The position numbers were made by a program, and so were the translations under genes. Under the pieces are notes generated by a model, which was not told where the DNA came from, made no database searches, and worked only from the letters and a program-made list of their open reading frames with translations. From Muscardinus avellanarius (taxonomy: Eukaryota > Chordata > Mammalia > Rodentia > Gliridae): a stretch of 64,000 bases of DNA. The stretch is from positions 17,177,376 through 17,241,375 of the forward strand of contig OY726571.1 of the NCBI GenBank assembly GCA_963383645.1, in the 5' to 3' direction. Shown here one piece after another: positions 42,658 through 54,530 of the stretch; the stretch's first letter is position 1, and every line of letters starts with the position of its first letter.

Positions 42658-42722
42658 AAGGGCTGGGGATGTAGCTTATGGTAGACTGCTCCTGTGTTCA
42701 ATCCACACTACCCCCCAAAAAA
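42658..42722 (+). mobile_element. ID-like tail unit
   Basis: AGGGCTGGGGATGTAGCTTA, GACTGCTCCTGTGTTCAATC and CACACTACCCCCCAAA. It follows the SINE before it head-to-tail. Confidence 0.75.
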
Positions 42723-43279
42723 ATATTAAAAAGTCAATTCCTTTTAAATATAACAATAGATTATTTAAGAATAGTAGAATAATAATGATGACATATGTAA
42801 GTATTTTCAAAGATGTTTATTACATGAAAATATAAAGATGATTCCTAGTGTAGCACAAGGAAAAAATGAGCTGATAAGAATAAGAGGAAGACAAATTTTA
42901 CCTATTTATTTTGTACACTTACATCTTGAGATTTTTCATTTTCCTGAAAGAGATAATTCTACAATATGGAAGTATGGAAGTCTTTTTTCAGATCTGACAG
43001 GTAATTTTTCTTAGGATTGTTATTTTTTATGATCTTGGTTTGAATTTATTCTTCTGCTTGTTATTCCAAAGAATTTCCCAGTTATTTTTTGGACAAATTT
43101 AAAATATATGAAAATGAATACAGAGGAAAATCACAATCTAAGACCTCAATTCCCCTCTCTCCCTGGGCATTTTTTTTTGTGTATACCTTTATAGAAATAT
43201 CTTATGCATATATAAGCACATCTGTATAAATTACATAAATATATACTCATTCCTCACTCTTATGTATATATAAATATGT
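42723..43279. other. Intergenic, no recognised feature
   Basis: AT-rich, no feature besides the approach to the 43370 microsatellite. Confidence 0.5.
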
Positions 43280-43417
43280 TTATATGCACACATACACATA
43301 TGTATATGTGTATATAAACACACACTGTTGCTTCAACATGATCAGGCTATTAACACAAACAATTCTCCAGCATGCACACACACACACACATACACACACA
43401 CACACATATATGTGTAT

Positions 43418-43459
<42 letters not shown>

Positions 43460-43462
43460 GTA
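43280..43462. repeat. Mixed (CA)n/(TA)n microsatellite cluster
   Basis: TATG/CACA-rich sequence from 43280, then interrupted (CA)n and a (TA)n run at 43370-43460. The open frames across it are repeat artefacts. Confidence 0.9.
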
Positions 43463-43679
43463 CACTGTACTATTTTTTAAGTTTTCCTTTTAGATATCAC
43501 TATTTCTTGGGTGAATTCCATACCAGGGTGTATATAACTTAACCTACTTTATGGGAAGATCGCATTCTTCTGTGTATGTGTGTATCTTTTTTTTTTTTTC
43601 CTTTTTGGCCATTGTACTGCACTGGTGGGCAGCAAGAATGTTTTATAACTTTTCTTCATGTATTAACAGCTAACTTCTA

Positions 43680-43880
43680 CTGAATACTCAGTACTATTTT
43701 AGCACCATATTAAGTGCTTTATATATATTATCTCATTAAATTTTCTATCTCTGTAAGGGCAGTCATTAAAAATTATTATTTTTCTTATTTTACACATGAA
43801 GAAAATGAAAAGTTAACTCCCTTGCCTACTGTGAGAAAACGAATAAGTAAAAAATTAGGAATCTGATTGCTAGTCTCTGT
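43680..43880 (-). mobile_element. MIR fragment
   Basis: GTGCTTTATATATATTATCT, TTACACATGAAGAAAATGAA and ACTCCCTTGCCTACTGTGAG are the reverse MIR consensus in order. Confidence 0.65.
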
Positions 43881-44190
43881 GTCTCCAAAACTTTTGTAAG
43901 ACAAAATAATTCCATATATGTTTATTGACAACCTAGATGTATGTGACGTGAAGATGACAGATGGACCAGACGCAGGCCTTAGAGAATTTACTGCCTGAAA
44001 GTGTTAATACAGCTTGGTCATCTGACAACAGTAAGTCAATTAATTAAAGCAGATTTCACTAAAATAACTGCTGGATCAGCAACAAAGACAGTCCATGTAC
44101 AAAGAAATTACAGTTGAAGTCATATTCTCAACTTCAAGTTTTATAACTTAACTAAAGAGTATCAGATTTATTAGCAAGCAATTACAGAGT

Positions 44191-44388
44191 CAGGCATGGT
44201 GGTGCATGCTTGTAATCCCAGTGCTTGGGAGGCTAAGACATGAGGATCCCAGTTTGCGGCCAGCCTCAGCTACTTGGTGAGGCCCTCTGCAACTCAGTGG
44301 GATCCTGTTTCATAATAAAAAGAATAAAAAATAGGGCTAGGAGTGTAGTTTGGAGGAAAAATGTCCCTGGGTTCAATCCCTAGTACAG
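44191..44388 (+). mobile_element. Composite SINE
   Basis: GTCAGGCATGGTGGTGCATG, GTTTGCGGCCAGCCTCAGCT, TAGGGCTAGGAGTGTAGTTT and GTTCAATCCCTAGTAC. Its tail has become the adjoining triplet repeat. Confidence 0.92.
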
Positions 44389-44470
44389 AAGAAGAAGGAG
44401 GAGGAGGAGGAGGAGGAGGAGGAGAGGAGGAGGAGGAGGAGGAGGAGGAGGAGGAGGAGGAGGAGGCGGC
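44388..44470. repeat. (GAA/GGA)n triplet repeat
   Basis: About 80 bp of purine triplets with one phase slip near 44424, growing out of a SINE tail. It generates poly-Glu/poly-Gly and poly-Ser/poly-Pro frames that are not genes. Confidence 0.95.
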
Positions 44471-44954
44471 GGCAGCAATTACAGCATTTAATAAAATTCT
44501 AAGTCTGCTTTGTGTCGTGACCACTGTGGCATATAAGTTTAAGAAGTAAATTTCAAAGATGGCTACTTTTTGGTGCTAGGAAACATCTCTAAATTATTAA
44601 GTACAGCTAGAAATAAATCCTCCAGCTGAGGAAAATTAGATACAAATATTAGGCAAATGAATGACGTAGGAAGAACTTTGAAAATGGCTTGGCTTTTTCT
44701 AGAACTGCAGTTAAATTTAATTTGATGATTAGATTTTGAAATTTTCCATTTTATTTGTTTTTGCTGCCAGTTTTCTTCAGGGATAAAGATTTGAGATGTC
44801 AAAAATAACATGAAACAAGCCATCTTTTCTAAATGTTGGGGTTTTGGTACAAACAGAAAATGTTATACAGAAAACTGCTTTCAAGTTCCCAGTCTAGTTT
44901 GGAATGTTGAAAAAAAAAAAACCAAAAACAATTGCAGTAAGAAAAGAAAACATA
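44471..44954. other. Intergenic, no recognised feature
   Basis: No named repeat or exon; short frames on the minus strand only. Confidence 0.5.
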
Positions 44955-45123
44955 GGTTGTGATGATACAGCCTATAATCCCAGGACTCAGGAGGCTGAGA
45001 CAGGAAGATCCCAGGTTCAAAGCCAGCTTCAGCAACACAGTAAGACCCTATTTCCAATAAAAAAAATCAGTGATGTAGCTAAAGCTTGGAGGTAGAATGT
45101 CCCTGGGTTAAATCCCCAGTATA
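44955..45123 (+). mobile_element. Composite SINE, old
   Basis: GGTTGTGATGATACAGCCTA, ACTCAGGAGGCTGAGACAGG, GTAAGACCCTATTTCCAATA and GGTTAAATCCCCAGTATA. Confidence 0.85.
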
Positions 45124-45200
45124 AGGAAGGAAGGAAGGGAGAGAGGAAGGAAGGAAGGAAGGAAGGAAGGAAGGAAGGAAGGAAGGAAGGGAGGGGAAGA
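45124..45200. repeat. (GGAA)n microsatellite
   Basis: About 18 GGAA units at the tail of the SINE before it. GGAA arrays can bind ETS proteins; use here is only inferred. Confidence 0.95.
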
Positions 45201-45620
45201 GAGGAAAGAGCTTATAGCAAGCCACTGTATTGTAGTCCTGAATTGTAAATGTAGTCTTGTTAATTAAATTACTCTTCTCCTCCTTCTTCTGCAGCTGCTC
45301 TTATATTTACTTATAACTTCCAATTTGGGCCATCATGTTCTTTATCTAGTGACTCCTGTAATTTGCCTCTATAAAAGAAAAAATTAGGTAGAATTAGCAC
45401 ACAGGAGTTGTTCAGTTTGGGCCTTTGAACTGGCAACTGAATTAATAGATATGACTATTAAAATGCCGACTCTTTGGCCCTAGTCTTGACCTTTGAAACA
45501 AAGAACCCAGAAATTTGCATCTTGGTAATTCTCATGGACTCCAGTTTTAGAAGCACAGCACTGAGAGGAAGGAAACCGTAAGAATCACCTTCTGATTTCA
45601 CTCTCCTCTCATGAGTTCAG
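45201..45620. other. Intergenic, no recognised feature
   Basis: Mixed composition, no named repeat recognised. Confidence 0.45.
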
Positions 45621-45624
45621 AGAC

Positions 45625-45775
45625 AAGCTAGTGTGTAGAAAGCGCACCAGCTTAAACTGAGGTTCTAGAAAGATGTGTTCCATACCTGACTCTGCTGTTT
45701 TCTAGCAGGTTGACTTTATAACGGTCACTGAACATCTTTGAAAGCCAGGTTCCTCTTACCAAGGTATTTCGGGGT
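45625..45775 (+). mobile_element. MIR fragment
   Basis: TAGAAAGCGCACCAGCTTAA, CATACCTGACTCTGCTGTTT and GGTCACTGAACATCTTTGAA follow the MIR core in order. Confidence 0.65.
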
Positions 45776-45826
45776 TAAGACAACATATGATTTCTCTATC
45801 TTCTGCTATAAAAATGTTTGATGTTA

Positions 45827-46029
45827 GCAGGGTGTGGCATGATGGTGGAAGCTTGTAATCCCTACTCTTGGGAGGTAGAGACAGGAGGATCTCGCAGGTT
45901 CGAAGCCAGCCGTGCTGGCTTAAGACACCCTGTTTACAAATAAAAAAATATAAAAAATACATTTGGGAGTGTAGCCTGGAGATAGAAGGGTTCCATCTCC
46001 ACTACCACCACCGCCAAAAAAAAAAAAAA
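45827..46029 (+). mobile_element. SINE with 11-bp target duplication
   Basis: GTTTGATGTTA at 45816-45826 and 46030-46040. GCAGGGTGTGGCATGATGGT head, TCTCGCAGGTTCGAAGCCAG, TTTGGGAGTGTAGCCTGGAG and poly-A tail. Confidence 0.93.
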
Positions 46030-46089
46030 GTTTGATGTTAATAATGTTAAGCTAATGCTTTCAGATTAAAGAGTGTATATATATACTTT

Positions 46090-46320
46090 TTTTTTTGCGG
46101 TACTAGGAACAGAACCCAGGGGCATTCTACCTCCTAGCTACACCCCCAGGAGGCTATTTTTTATACCCCCAGCCCTATTTTTTATTCATTATTTTGAAAC
46201 ATGGTCTCATTAAGTTGCAAAGGGCCTCACAAAGTAGCTGAGGCTGTCTGCAAACTATGATTCTCCTGTCTCAGCCTCTCAAATGCTGGGATTACAAGCA
46301 TGCACGGCCACCCCCAGCTA
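46090..46320 (-). mobile_element. Composite SINE with local duplication
   Basis: GCGGTACTAGGAACAGAACC, CTACCTCCTAGCTACACCCC, GTTGCAAAGGGCCTCACAAA and GCATGCACGGCCACCCCCAG. The phrase ACCCCCAG...CTATTTTTTATA is duplicated inside. Confidence 0.9.
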
Positions 46321-46464
46321 AGAGTATTATATTTTTTAAAAATAATTTCTATTTCTAAAAGGAGTGGATTAAAAAAGAAACAGAATAGGTATTTATTAGC
46401 TATTTATAATTTTATGTCACTGTTTAATATTTATTGATCTTGATGTGGTTTTTGTTGTTTGTTT

Positions 46465-46670
46465 GTTTCTGTGGTAGTAGGGATTGAACCCAGGGGCATT
46501 CTAACTCTGAGCTCATAAACTCTGAACTCTGAACTATGCCCTCAGCTCTATTTTATCTTTTATTTGAAGAGGGCATCACTAAATTTCTGAGGCTAGCTGT
46601 GAACTTGTGATTCTCTTGTCTGAGCCTCCCAAGTACTGGAATTATAGACGTGTGCCATTGTGCCTATCTA
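46465..46670 (-). mobile_element. Composite SINE
   Basis: GTAGTAGGGATTGAACCCAG, a duplicated CTGAGCT/CTCTGAACT patch and GACGTGTGCCATTGTGCC. Confidence 0.88.
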
Positions 46671-47411
46671 TGATTCTTTATTAAATAGCTTCTACTAGTG
46701 TTACTTAATTCACATGGAAATAAACACATTTTTCATTAATTAAGGATGCTCAAGTATCACAATATGAAGCATTGCCTACTTTTTGATACAATTGAGTTTC
46801 CACCAGGTCCCTGAAAAGCTTCTTTTGTTATGGAAGCATGTGTGCCTTGGGGATTAAAGTATTCTTGCTTTTTATTCTAGAAAAGAAACAAAACTTAGTC
46901 TGAGATGTGTGACTAATATGATCACCACCCTTGGGAAATTAAATGGATTTCTAGAGACACCACTAAAGACTATGACTGAGAGAATCCTGCATGGCATCTG
47001 AATTGCTCCTTCCACCCCGGCTGCAAACCATCAGGATGAACAAATGATAAGATAAGTAGCAATGTCTCATTGCTCAAACTGCTCAAATCTCCAGTGACAC
47101 AGCACACAAAGCTGCAGGTGTATAACCCTGTTACCATCCCAAGACCCTCATGAAAAACAAGGGAATAGGATCAGGTAATGAAGGCAGGATTAGTGATCTG
47201 TGATGTCTCTGATGGCAATGTGACCTGACAACAGGGATGCTTCAGCCAACAGCAGAGGGTTGGGAGGAAAATAGAAATAAATACTAAAACTCTAAAGAAA
47301 TGGAAACATTACAAGCCAGAGATCTGCGTATTTTTATAATTGGTGAGAGGAGAGTGAGCGTGTGTGCCAGGGAGAGAGAGAGAGCGAGCGAAACGCAGAG
47401 GGTTTAGTTTA
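46671..47411. other. Intergenic, no recognised feature
   Basis: About 740 bp of balanced composition without named repeats, so a candidate for conserved noncoding DNA. A GAGA/GCGA-rich patch is at 47371-47400. Confidence 0.45.
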
Positions 47412-47690
47412 AGGGCAGAATGACCTAGTGGTGGAGCTTGAGGGCTTCAGACCCAGCTCGCCTCTGTCAGAATCTCAGCTTTGCATGGCTAAGTGTGCGA
47501 TTGGGGCAAGTGTTTGAGATTCATTATCCGTAACATGGGACTAGTACTGGACGGCGCTGGCCACATAAGCGCTCAGATGTCATTATGATCTGTATTGTTA
47601 AACGGATCATGCCATTGGCCCAAGTGACCCCTGCACAGTGTCTGACATAACAGGCACTTGACAAATGGTTATTGAATTTACTTAGTTGAG
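47412..47690 (+). mobile_element. Near-complete MIR
   Basis: GACCTAGTGGTGGAGCTTGA, GAATCTCAGCTTTGCATGGC, GTTTGAGATTCATTATCCGT, CAGTGTCTGACATAACAGGC and GACAAATGGTTATTGAATTT run through the 5', core and 3' parts of MIR. Confidence 0.8.
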
Positions 47691-49320
47691 TGAGTAATAA
47701 AGTGAACATGGTTTTAGCAGCCTTTATGATTGTGAGCTTTGGTACAGCTTTCTGTGTTGCTTTCTACTATTTTAAATTTGGAGCCACAGGCTCTTTTAAG
47801 ATTTGCTCAAGAAGTTAGCCTCGTAAAAAATTTGGAAATAAATTTACATATGGATTTTTAATAAATCTAGAATAGAAAAAAGTATAATTTTCCCCTTATT
47901 TATCTTCTTTATTCTCACTGTGAATTAAATGATATACATATTTCAATATAATTACTCTTATCTTTATTCTAGGATTGTATAAATAAAAAGAGCTACCAAA
48001 GAATTGTTTTAAAATTATGATAGAATAGGTGGATATATTATTTAATTTTGTTTAATTTTAAAGATTAAGCTTATAATTCAAAGGTCTCTGGGTGAATCTA
48101 TGATGTTTAAAAAGTAGATAATTAAAACAATCAGTCTAAAATAAATAGGTTTGTGATTAAGAAGGGTTATTTTCAGAACACAAATGACATGATACTATGA
48201 GTCCTATACTTAAGTCTATATATTTTATGAAATATATTGATATTGAAATATTTCATCAACCCAATTCATCCAGAGGATTTTTAGTGGAATCTTGGAAAAG
48301 GATGGATATAACCATGTTACTGTCAGTAGTTTGATTATATACAATATGCTCTACAACTCAGAACAAAATCAAGGAAAAATCGAGCTTACTGCCATCTGAT
48401 TCACATTTCCATTGTCCTGGCCACCATTTTGTGAACACAGTGGTAACCCTACCATAGGTCACAACATTATTTAATGACTATAAGCAGATTTCATCAGTAT
48501 TAGAGATGGCATTGACAAATATAGAAAACATGATCTATTTGGCATTAAGAGCACACCAAAGGAACACTGGCATGGCACCTCCTATTCCTTTCCAAGGACA
48601 TAATCAAGAGATAGTTGGAGAGCCCACACCACCCACAGTCCCCAGGTGGCTAAAAAATAAATGGATCATTATTGAATAACCTAGCAGAATTTCATGATGT
48701 TCAAAATAAACAGTCCATGATTATTTTTTCTCAGTTTAGAAACATCTAGGAGCTTGTTCTTTGACTTTTTTTTTTTTAAAAAAAGAGACATTAGTTAAAT
48801 TATTTTCAAAGGAAGAAAGTAACCTAATGCAAAATGAAGGCAAAACAATTCCTATTGTCTTTAACTGCTGCTGCTCCCCTTGCTCTTGTCTTTCCCTTGC
48901 TCTTGGCAAAGAAATGGGCCTTATTTTGAAATTTAGAGCTACTGTGACCTTACTGTACATAAGAAGTTATGTAATCTGCTTATAGATAACTAAGTTGAAC
49001 AGAATTGTGGATTCAGTCAGTAATTAATAGAACACTATGATACTGTTTGTGGATTCAGTAATTAATAGCACTCTGTGACACTTTGTGCTAAGTGAATATA
49101 TCTTAGTCTGTTTAGACATATATTTTGTACAGTCTGACAATTCTGACAAGTATATCTGATGCAACAAAAATTCAGAGAATGAATCAATGAATGAATTTAA
49201 AAATCATCTAGATATAATTATATGGACAGACAGTGATTGGGATTATTTGATTTAATAAATATATGGCAGTTTAAAAGTTAGAATGTATAGGATATTCATC
49301 AAAATGTGTGTATAGATATT
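47691..49320. other. Intergenic AT-rich DNA, no recognised feature
   Basis: Near 49000-49080 there is an imperfect direct repeat of GTGGATTCAGTAATTAATAG. Overlapping short frames at 48736-48985 lie on both strands without domain support. Confidence 0.5.
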
Positions 49321-49324
49321 GTTC

Positions 49325-49738
49325 TGGTTGAATATGGCTTGTGTTTTCTAAGCACTTATGCGTTGGGAGCTTGGTCTTCAGTGTTGTGATGTTGGATGTC
49401 GTGAGACCTGTAAGAGGTGAGACCTAGTGAAAAGTTCTGGGGTCACTGGGAGTGTGCCTTCAGAAAGCATTGAGGTAGTTTTCATGGGATCCTGAATTAA
49501 TTTTCAGGAAAGGATGTTATAAACGTGAGCCTGATTTCTGAGTCACTTTCTTTGGCTCCCTATCTGGTGATATGATCTTTTTCTTTCATGGGCATTTTCA
49601 CCATCTGCCTTGAGGCCTTCACCAGAGCTGGTGCTGTGCTCTTGAGCTTCCAGAGCTACGAGCTAATAAACCTCTTTTCTTTATAAAGTGACCTCGTCTC
49701 AGGTGTTTTATTATAGAAATGAAAAATTGATGAATACA
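49325..49738 (+). mobile_element. MaLR-type LTR
   Basis: TTGTTCTGGTTGAATATGGC, GAGGTGAGACCTAGTGAAAA, GCTACGAGCTAATAAACCTC (poly(A) signal AATAAA) and TCAGGTGTTTTATTATAGAA match the MLT1/MST/ORR1 LTR layout. It ends GATGAATACAG, another family hallmark. Subfamily not determined. Confidence 0.75.
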
Positions 49739-49782
49739 GATAGAAATTTTTTTCTTCTCTAAGCATATTTAATATTTATAAT

Positions 49783-49836
49783 TCTGTCTGTCTATCTATC
49801 TATCTATCTATCTATCTATCATCTATCTATCATCTA
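49783..49836. repeat. (TCTA)n microsatellite
   Basis: About 13 TCTA units with two interruptions, at the tail of the SINE on its right. Confidence 0.95.
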
Positions 49837-50025
49837 TTGTACTGGGGATTGAATCCAAGGGTGTTTTACTTCCAAGCTACACTCTCAGTCCTTTTAATTT
49901 TTTGGTTTGAAACTGGGTCTCACTAAGATTCTGAGAGTCACACTACATTGCTAAGGGTGACCTCAAATCTGAGATCCTTCTGTCTCATCCTGACAAGTAC
50001 TGGGACTACAGATCTGCACAAATTC
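49837..50025 (-). mobile_element. Composite SINE
   Basis: TACTGGGGATTGAATCCAAG, ACTTCCAAGCTACACTCTCA, GGGTCTCACTAAGATTCTGA and CTACAGATCTGCACAAATTC; the head is eroded. Confidence 0.85.
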
Positions 50026-50489
50026 AATTTTTTAAGTAACAACTCTATTAAAATATAATTCATAGGCCAATTCATGTATTCAGCATTTTATACTATATTA
50101 AGAGTTATAAGATCATTATTACTACTCTATAATTTCAGAATATTTTCATTGTCTTCCAAAAATCCTCTTACATATTAGTTCTCATTTCCTTTTCCCCTCC
50201 TCCATCCTATGAGCCACAAATCTACTTTTTCTTTTTATGTGTTTGACTATTCTGATATTTCATATATGTGCAAACATATATAACCTTTTGATTGGTTACT
50301 TTCACTTAAAATATTTCCAAGGGTCATCCTCTTCAAAGCCTTTATGAGTATTGTTTCCTTTTACCACCAAAGGATTCCTTTTATTGGCAAATAATAAACC
50401 AGACTATGGATATGCCACATATCTATACATATGGATAATTTTTTACTATCTACTCATTATGTTAGAGACTTTGGGATTGTTTCTACCTT

Positions 50490-51885
50490 TCACTCTTTTT
50501 TTTCATTTTCTAGGGTTTATTTAGGAGTACTCTTCATGATAATTTTCAAGTTTCTAATTCTGTCATAGATCTAGAGGTTAATCTCACTTAGCATAATGTT
50601 CTCCAGCTCCATACATTTCCTTGTAAATGATGTAATTTTGTTCTTCTGTATGACTGAGTAAAATTCAAGTATTGTGTACATATCTTATAGTTTTGTAATC
50701 CATTCACCTGTTGATGGACACCTTGGCTGGCTCCATAGTTTGGTAATTGTGAATTTTGCAGCTATAAACATAGATATACATGCATTAGTTTGATAGTTTG
50801 TTTTTCATTCTTTTGGGTAGATATTGCTGGATCAAATGGTAGCTTCATTTTCATTCTTCTGAGGATCCTTCATACTGTTTTTCAAAGTGGTTGCACTAAT
50901 CTGCAATCCCACCAACAGTGTATTAGAGTTTCCACTTCACATCCTTGCCAGAGTTTGTTGTTTGTGTTTTTAATGATTGCCATTCTAATTGAAGTTAGGT
51001 GAAATCTCAGGGTGGTTTTGATTTGTTTTCTCTCTGATTGCTAATGATGTTGAACATTTCTTTATATATTTATTGGACATTTGAATTTCTTTTGTGAAGT
51101 GTCTATTTCATTCACTTGTCCACTTTTTGATTGGGTTATTTGTTTTCTTAGAGGTGAATTTCTTGAGTTCTTTCTATATTCTACATATTAGTCCTCTATC
51201 AGAGGAATAGTTGGTAAAACTTTTCTGCCATTCTGATGGCTCTGGGTTGAGGTTCTTGATAGTTTTCTTTGCTGTACAGAAATTCTTCAGTTTAATGCAA
51301 TCCCACAAATTGATTCACCCTTTAGTTTCTTGTGCCTTTGGGGTCTTGTTGAGAAAGTTTTTTACCTGTGCCTATGTATTGAAGTGTTGGACCTATATTC
51401 TCTTCAAGGAGCTGCAAGGTCTCTGGTCTGAATTTCAAGTCTTTGATCTATCTTGAATTGACTCTTGTGATGGGTGAGAAAGTGGGATTGATTTCCATTT
51501 TTATGCATAGGGTTAACCAGTTTTGCCAACACCATTTGTTAAAGAGCCTATCTTTTATCCAGTGTATGTTTATGGCCTTTTTGTCAAAAATCAATTGGCT
51601 GTATATGTGAAGATTTGTTTCTGAGTCTTCTATTCTGCTCCGTTGGTCCATGTGTTTGTTTTTGTGCCAACACCAAGCTTTTTTTTATTACTATGGATTT
51701 GTGGAATAGTTTAAGGTCAGGTATTAGGATGTTTCCCACATGGCTCTTGTTTGCTGATAACTACTTTGGCTATTCTGTTTTTTCTGTTGTTCCAAGTGAA
51801 TTAAGAATATTATATACACATTTTTGTGGGGTCCTAATTTTCTATTCTTTTGGTATAGCAAGGAGTGCATTTTGATGGGTCTCAT
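50490..51885 (-). mobile_element. Younger L1 fragment inside the ancient L1
   Basis: TTAGCATAATGTTCTCCAGC, CCATTCACCTGTTGATGGAC, CCTTTAGTTTCTTGTGCCTT and CAACACCATTTGTTAAAGAG match the lineage of the L1 at 21925-23410. Minus-strand frame 51448-51651 has KWCWQNWLTLCIK. Neither end is a clean insertion point and about 100 bp of the host L1 are missing. Confidence 0.82.
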
Positions 51886-52611
51886 GGTAACTCTCTAACA
51901 TTTCCAGGTGCTTTTAAACTATTATCCAAAGTGTCGGCATCATTTACTTTTTCACTAGCAATGTATGAGGGCTCCATTTTTCCACATTCTTGGTCACCAC
52001 CTGGTTTTTGGCTTTATCCATTCTAGTGCTGTGAAGTGGTATCTCATTGCCATTTTTATTTACATTTCCCTAATGAATAATGGTGTTGTGTATCATTAAT
52101 CATTTGGCTATGAGATATTTATGTATCTTTTTTGTAGAAATACCTATTCAATATCTGCCAATTTTTAAATTGAGTTGTAATCATCTTATTTTCAAGATGT
52201 ATGCATTTTAATATATTTTAGATACAAAGTCCATAGTAGATATAGCTTTAAAGTATTTCCTCTAATTTTCATAAATTCTTTTGACTTTTTTGATGGTGTC
52301 CTTTTAAATTTTTATTAAATCCAGTATATTTAGTTTTTTCTTTTGTGGCTTGTGTTTTTGGTATTTTATCTAAGAAATTCTTCAATCAGAAGTCACAAAG
52401 ATTTACTCTTATTTCTTCTAAGAGTTTCTAGCTTTATCTGTTAAATAGAAGTCTATGATTCATTTTGAGTTGATTTTTGTACATAATGTGATGTAAAGGT
52501 CAACTTTATTCTTTTACAAGTGGCTATCCAGTTATCCAGTCACAATTAGTTAAAAAAACTGTTTTCCTTGGTGAATTATCTTTATAGCCTTGTTAAAAAA
52601 ATAATTGATTC

Positions 52612-52818
52612 AGCCAGACATGATGGCACACACCTATAATCCCAGTAGCTGGGAGCCTGAGACAAGAGAATAGCAAATTCAAGGGCAGTCTCAGCAATAT
52701 AGAGAGAACTTCAGAAACTAAAAAGCTTCTGTTTCAAAACAAAAAATAAAAAGGGCTGGAGGTATAGCTTGAAGGTAGCATGGCCCTGGGTTCAATCACT
52801 AGTATAAATAATAATATT
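52612..52818 (+). mobile_element. Composite SINE inside the ancient L1
   Basis: CAGCCAGACATGATGGCACA, CCTGAGACAAGAGAATAGCA, GGGCTGGAGGTATAGCTTGA and GTTCAATCACTAGTATAAAT with an (AAT)n tail. Confidence 0.9.
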
Positions 52819-53148
52819 CACAACAAAAATAATAATAATAATAACAACAATAATAGAGCTATAAATTTAATAGTTTGTTTCTCAATGTTTAAACCTATTC
52901 TGTTGATCCATAGGTCTATTGTTAAATTAGTATCACACTGTCTTGATTATTATTTTGTATTGAGTTTTGAAAATTAGAAATGCAAGTCCTCCAACTTTGT
53001 CTCTTTTCAACATTTTTGGTTGTTCCAGTAGCCTCATTTTCATATATATTTTAAATCACTTTTTTTTTCAAATTTTGCAAAAGAACAACAGGAATTTGTT
53101 AGGGATTACATTGAATTTGAAGACCAGTTTGGGGAGTATTGCCATCTT

Positions 53149-54015
53149 TTTTCGATTTTATTTATTTATTTATTTATTTATTTATATTTAATTTGTTATT
53201 GGTGCATTGTATTTATACATCATAATGAGGTAAAAAACTTGTGTAGGCATAAATGCACACATCAGCCAGCCAGCCCCCACCCTCCCCATTCCTCCCTCCC
53301 ATGCTTGGTTTAGTGGTTGACTTCCATATGAATAAGTACATCATGTGCTTTAAAGCGTTTCCCTCTCCCCACCTCCCATCCCCACAGTTAGGCTGTCTTA
53401 TTTGTTCCTCTATAAGATATCTTTTTCCACCTGGAGTTCCTCCTATGACTCCATTCACCCTAGCTTTCACATATTAGGGAAAGCATCCTATTCCTTACTT
53501 TTTGTGACTGACTAATATCACTTAGCATAATGTCCTCAAGATCCATCCATTTCCCTGAAAATACCGCAGTTGTATTTTTTTATGGCTGAGTAAAATTCCA
53601 TTGTGCACATATCCCACAGTTTTGTAATCCATTCATCTGTTGATGGACATCTTGGCTTGTTCCACAGTTTGGCTATGGTGAATTGTGCAGCTATGAACAT
53701 AGATACATATGCATTAGTTTGGTGGTTTGGTTTCCTTTCTTTGGGGTAGATATCCAGAAGTGGTATTGCTGGATCAAATGGTAGTTTGTTTGTTTGTTTG
53801 TTTGTTTCTTTGTTTTGCAGGTCTGGGGATGGAACCCAGAGGCATTTGGTTTCCGAGCTACGCCCCCTGCCCTATTTTTTATTCTTTGTTTTGAAACAGG
53901 GTCTCACTAAGTTACAGAGGGTCTCACTAAGTAGCTGAAGCTGTCCGAGAACTGCGATCCTCTGGTCTCAGCCTCCCGAATGCTGGGATTACTAGGGTGT
54001 GCCACCTCGCCAGGC
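53149..54015 (-). mobile_element. L1-SINE composite insertion
   Basis: TATTGCCATCTT at 53137-53148 and 54016-54027 brackets the whole block. Reading on the minus strand: full SINE (54015-about 53818), its (CAAA)n tail, then a 5'-truncated L1 (about 53786-53170), then an AAAT-rich poly(A)-like tail. The ancient L1 continues unchanged on both sides. There is a single outer target duplication and none at the SINE-L1 joint. Confidence 0.85.
53818..54015 (-). mobile_element. SINE part of the composite insertion
   Basis: CAGGTCTGGGGATGGAACCC, CCGAGCTACGCCCCCTGCCC, GTTACAGAGGGTCTCACTAA and GGTGTGCCACCTCGCCAGGC. Its head abuts the outer target duplication directly. Confidence 0.9.
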
Positions 54016-54334
54016 TATTGCCATCTTAATAATAATGATTTTTCTATTCCACAATCACATAATATTTTTCTATGTATGTAGGTCTTCTTTAATTTTTTAA
54101 AGTATCTTATATTTTTAATTCTTAAATATTGTCCTTTTATTATATTTATTCCTGATTGTTTTATTATTTGTGGCTATTATAAATAGAATTTTTCTTCAAT
54201 TCATTTTTATTGCTCACTACTAACCTATAGAATACAATTGGCTTTTGTATATTGACATTATATCCTGAGACCTTAATAGATACTTTTATTAATTCTAATA
54301 GGTTTTAATGGATTTGTTTTTTTAGAATTTGTAT

Positions 54335-54530
54335 ATGTGTGTGTTTGTGTTACTGGGGATTGATTCCAGGGACATTACATCTCTGAGCTATTACCCTTCA
54401 TCCGTTTTTGTTTGTTTTTGAAACAGGGTCTTGTCAAGTTATCTTACACTGGCTTCAAACCTATGATTTTCTTGTCTTAGTCTCTCAAGTACTGGAATTA
54501 TAGGTGTGCACCACTGTACTGGCTTCTTAG
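54335..54530 (-). mobile_element. Composite SINE inside the ancient L1
   Basis: GTGTTACTGGGGATTGATTC, ACATCTCTGAGCTATTACCC, AAACAGGGTCTTGTCAAGTT and GTGTGCACCACTGTACTGGC. Confidence 0.85.

Noticed and set aside
44294..44549. Poly-Ser/Pro and poly-Glu frames
   Set aside because: Direct translation of a (GGA)n repeat and SINE tail.
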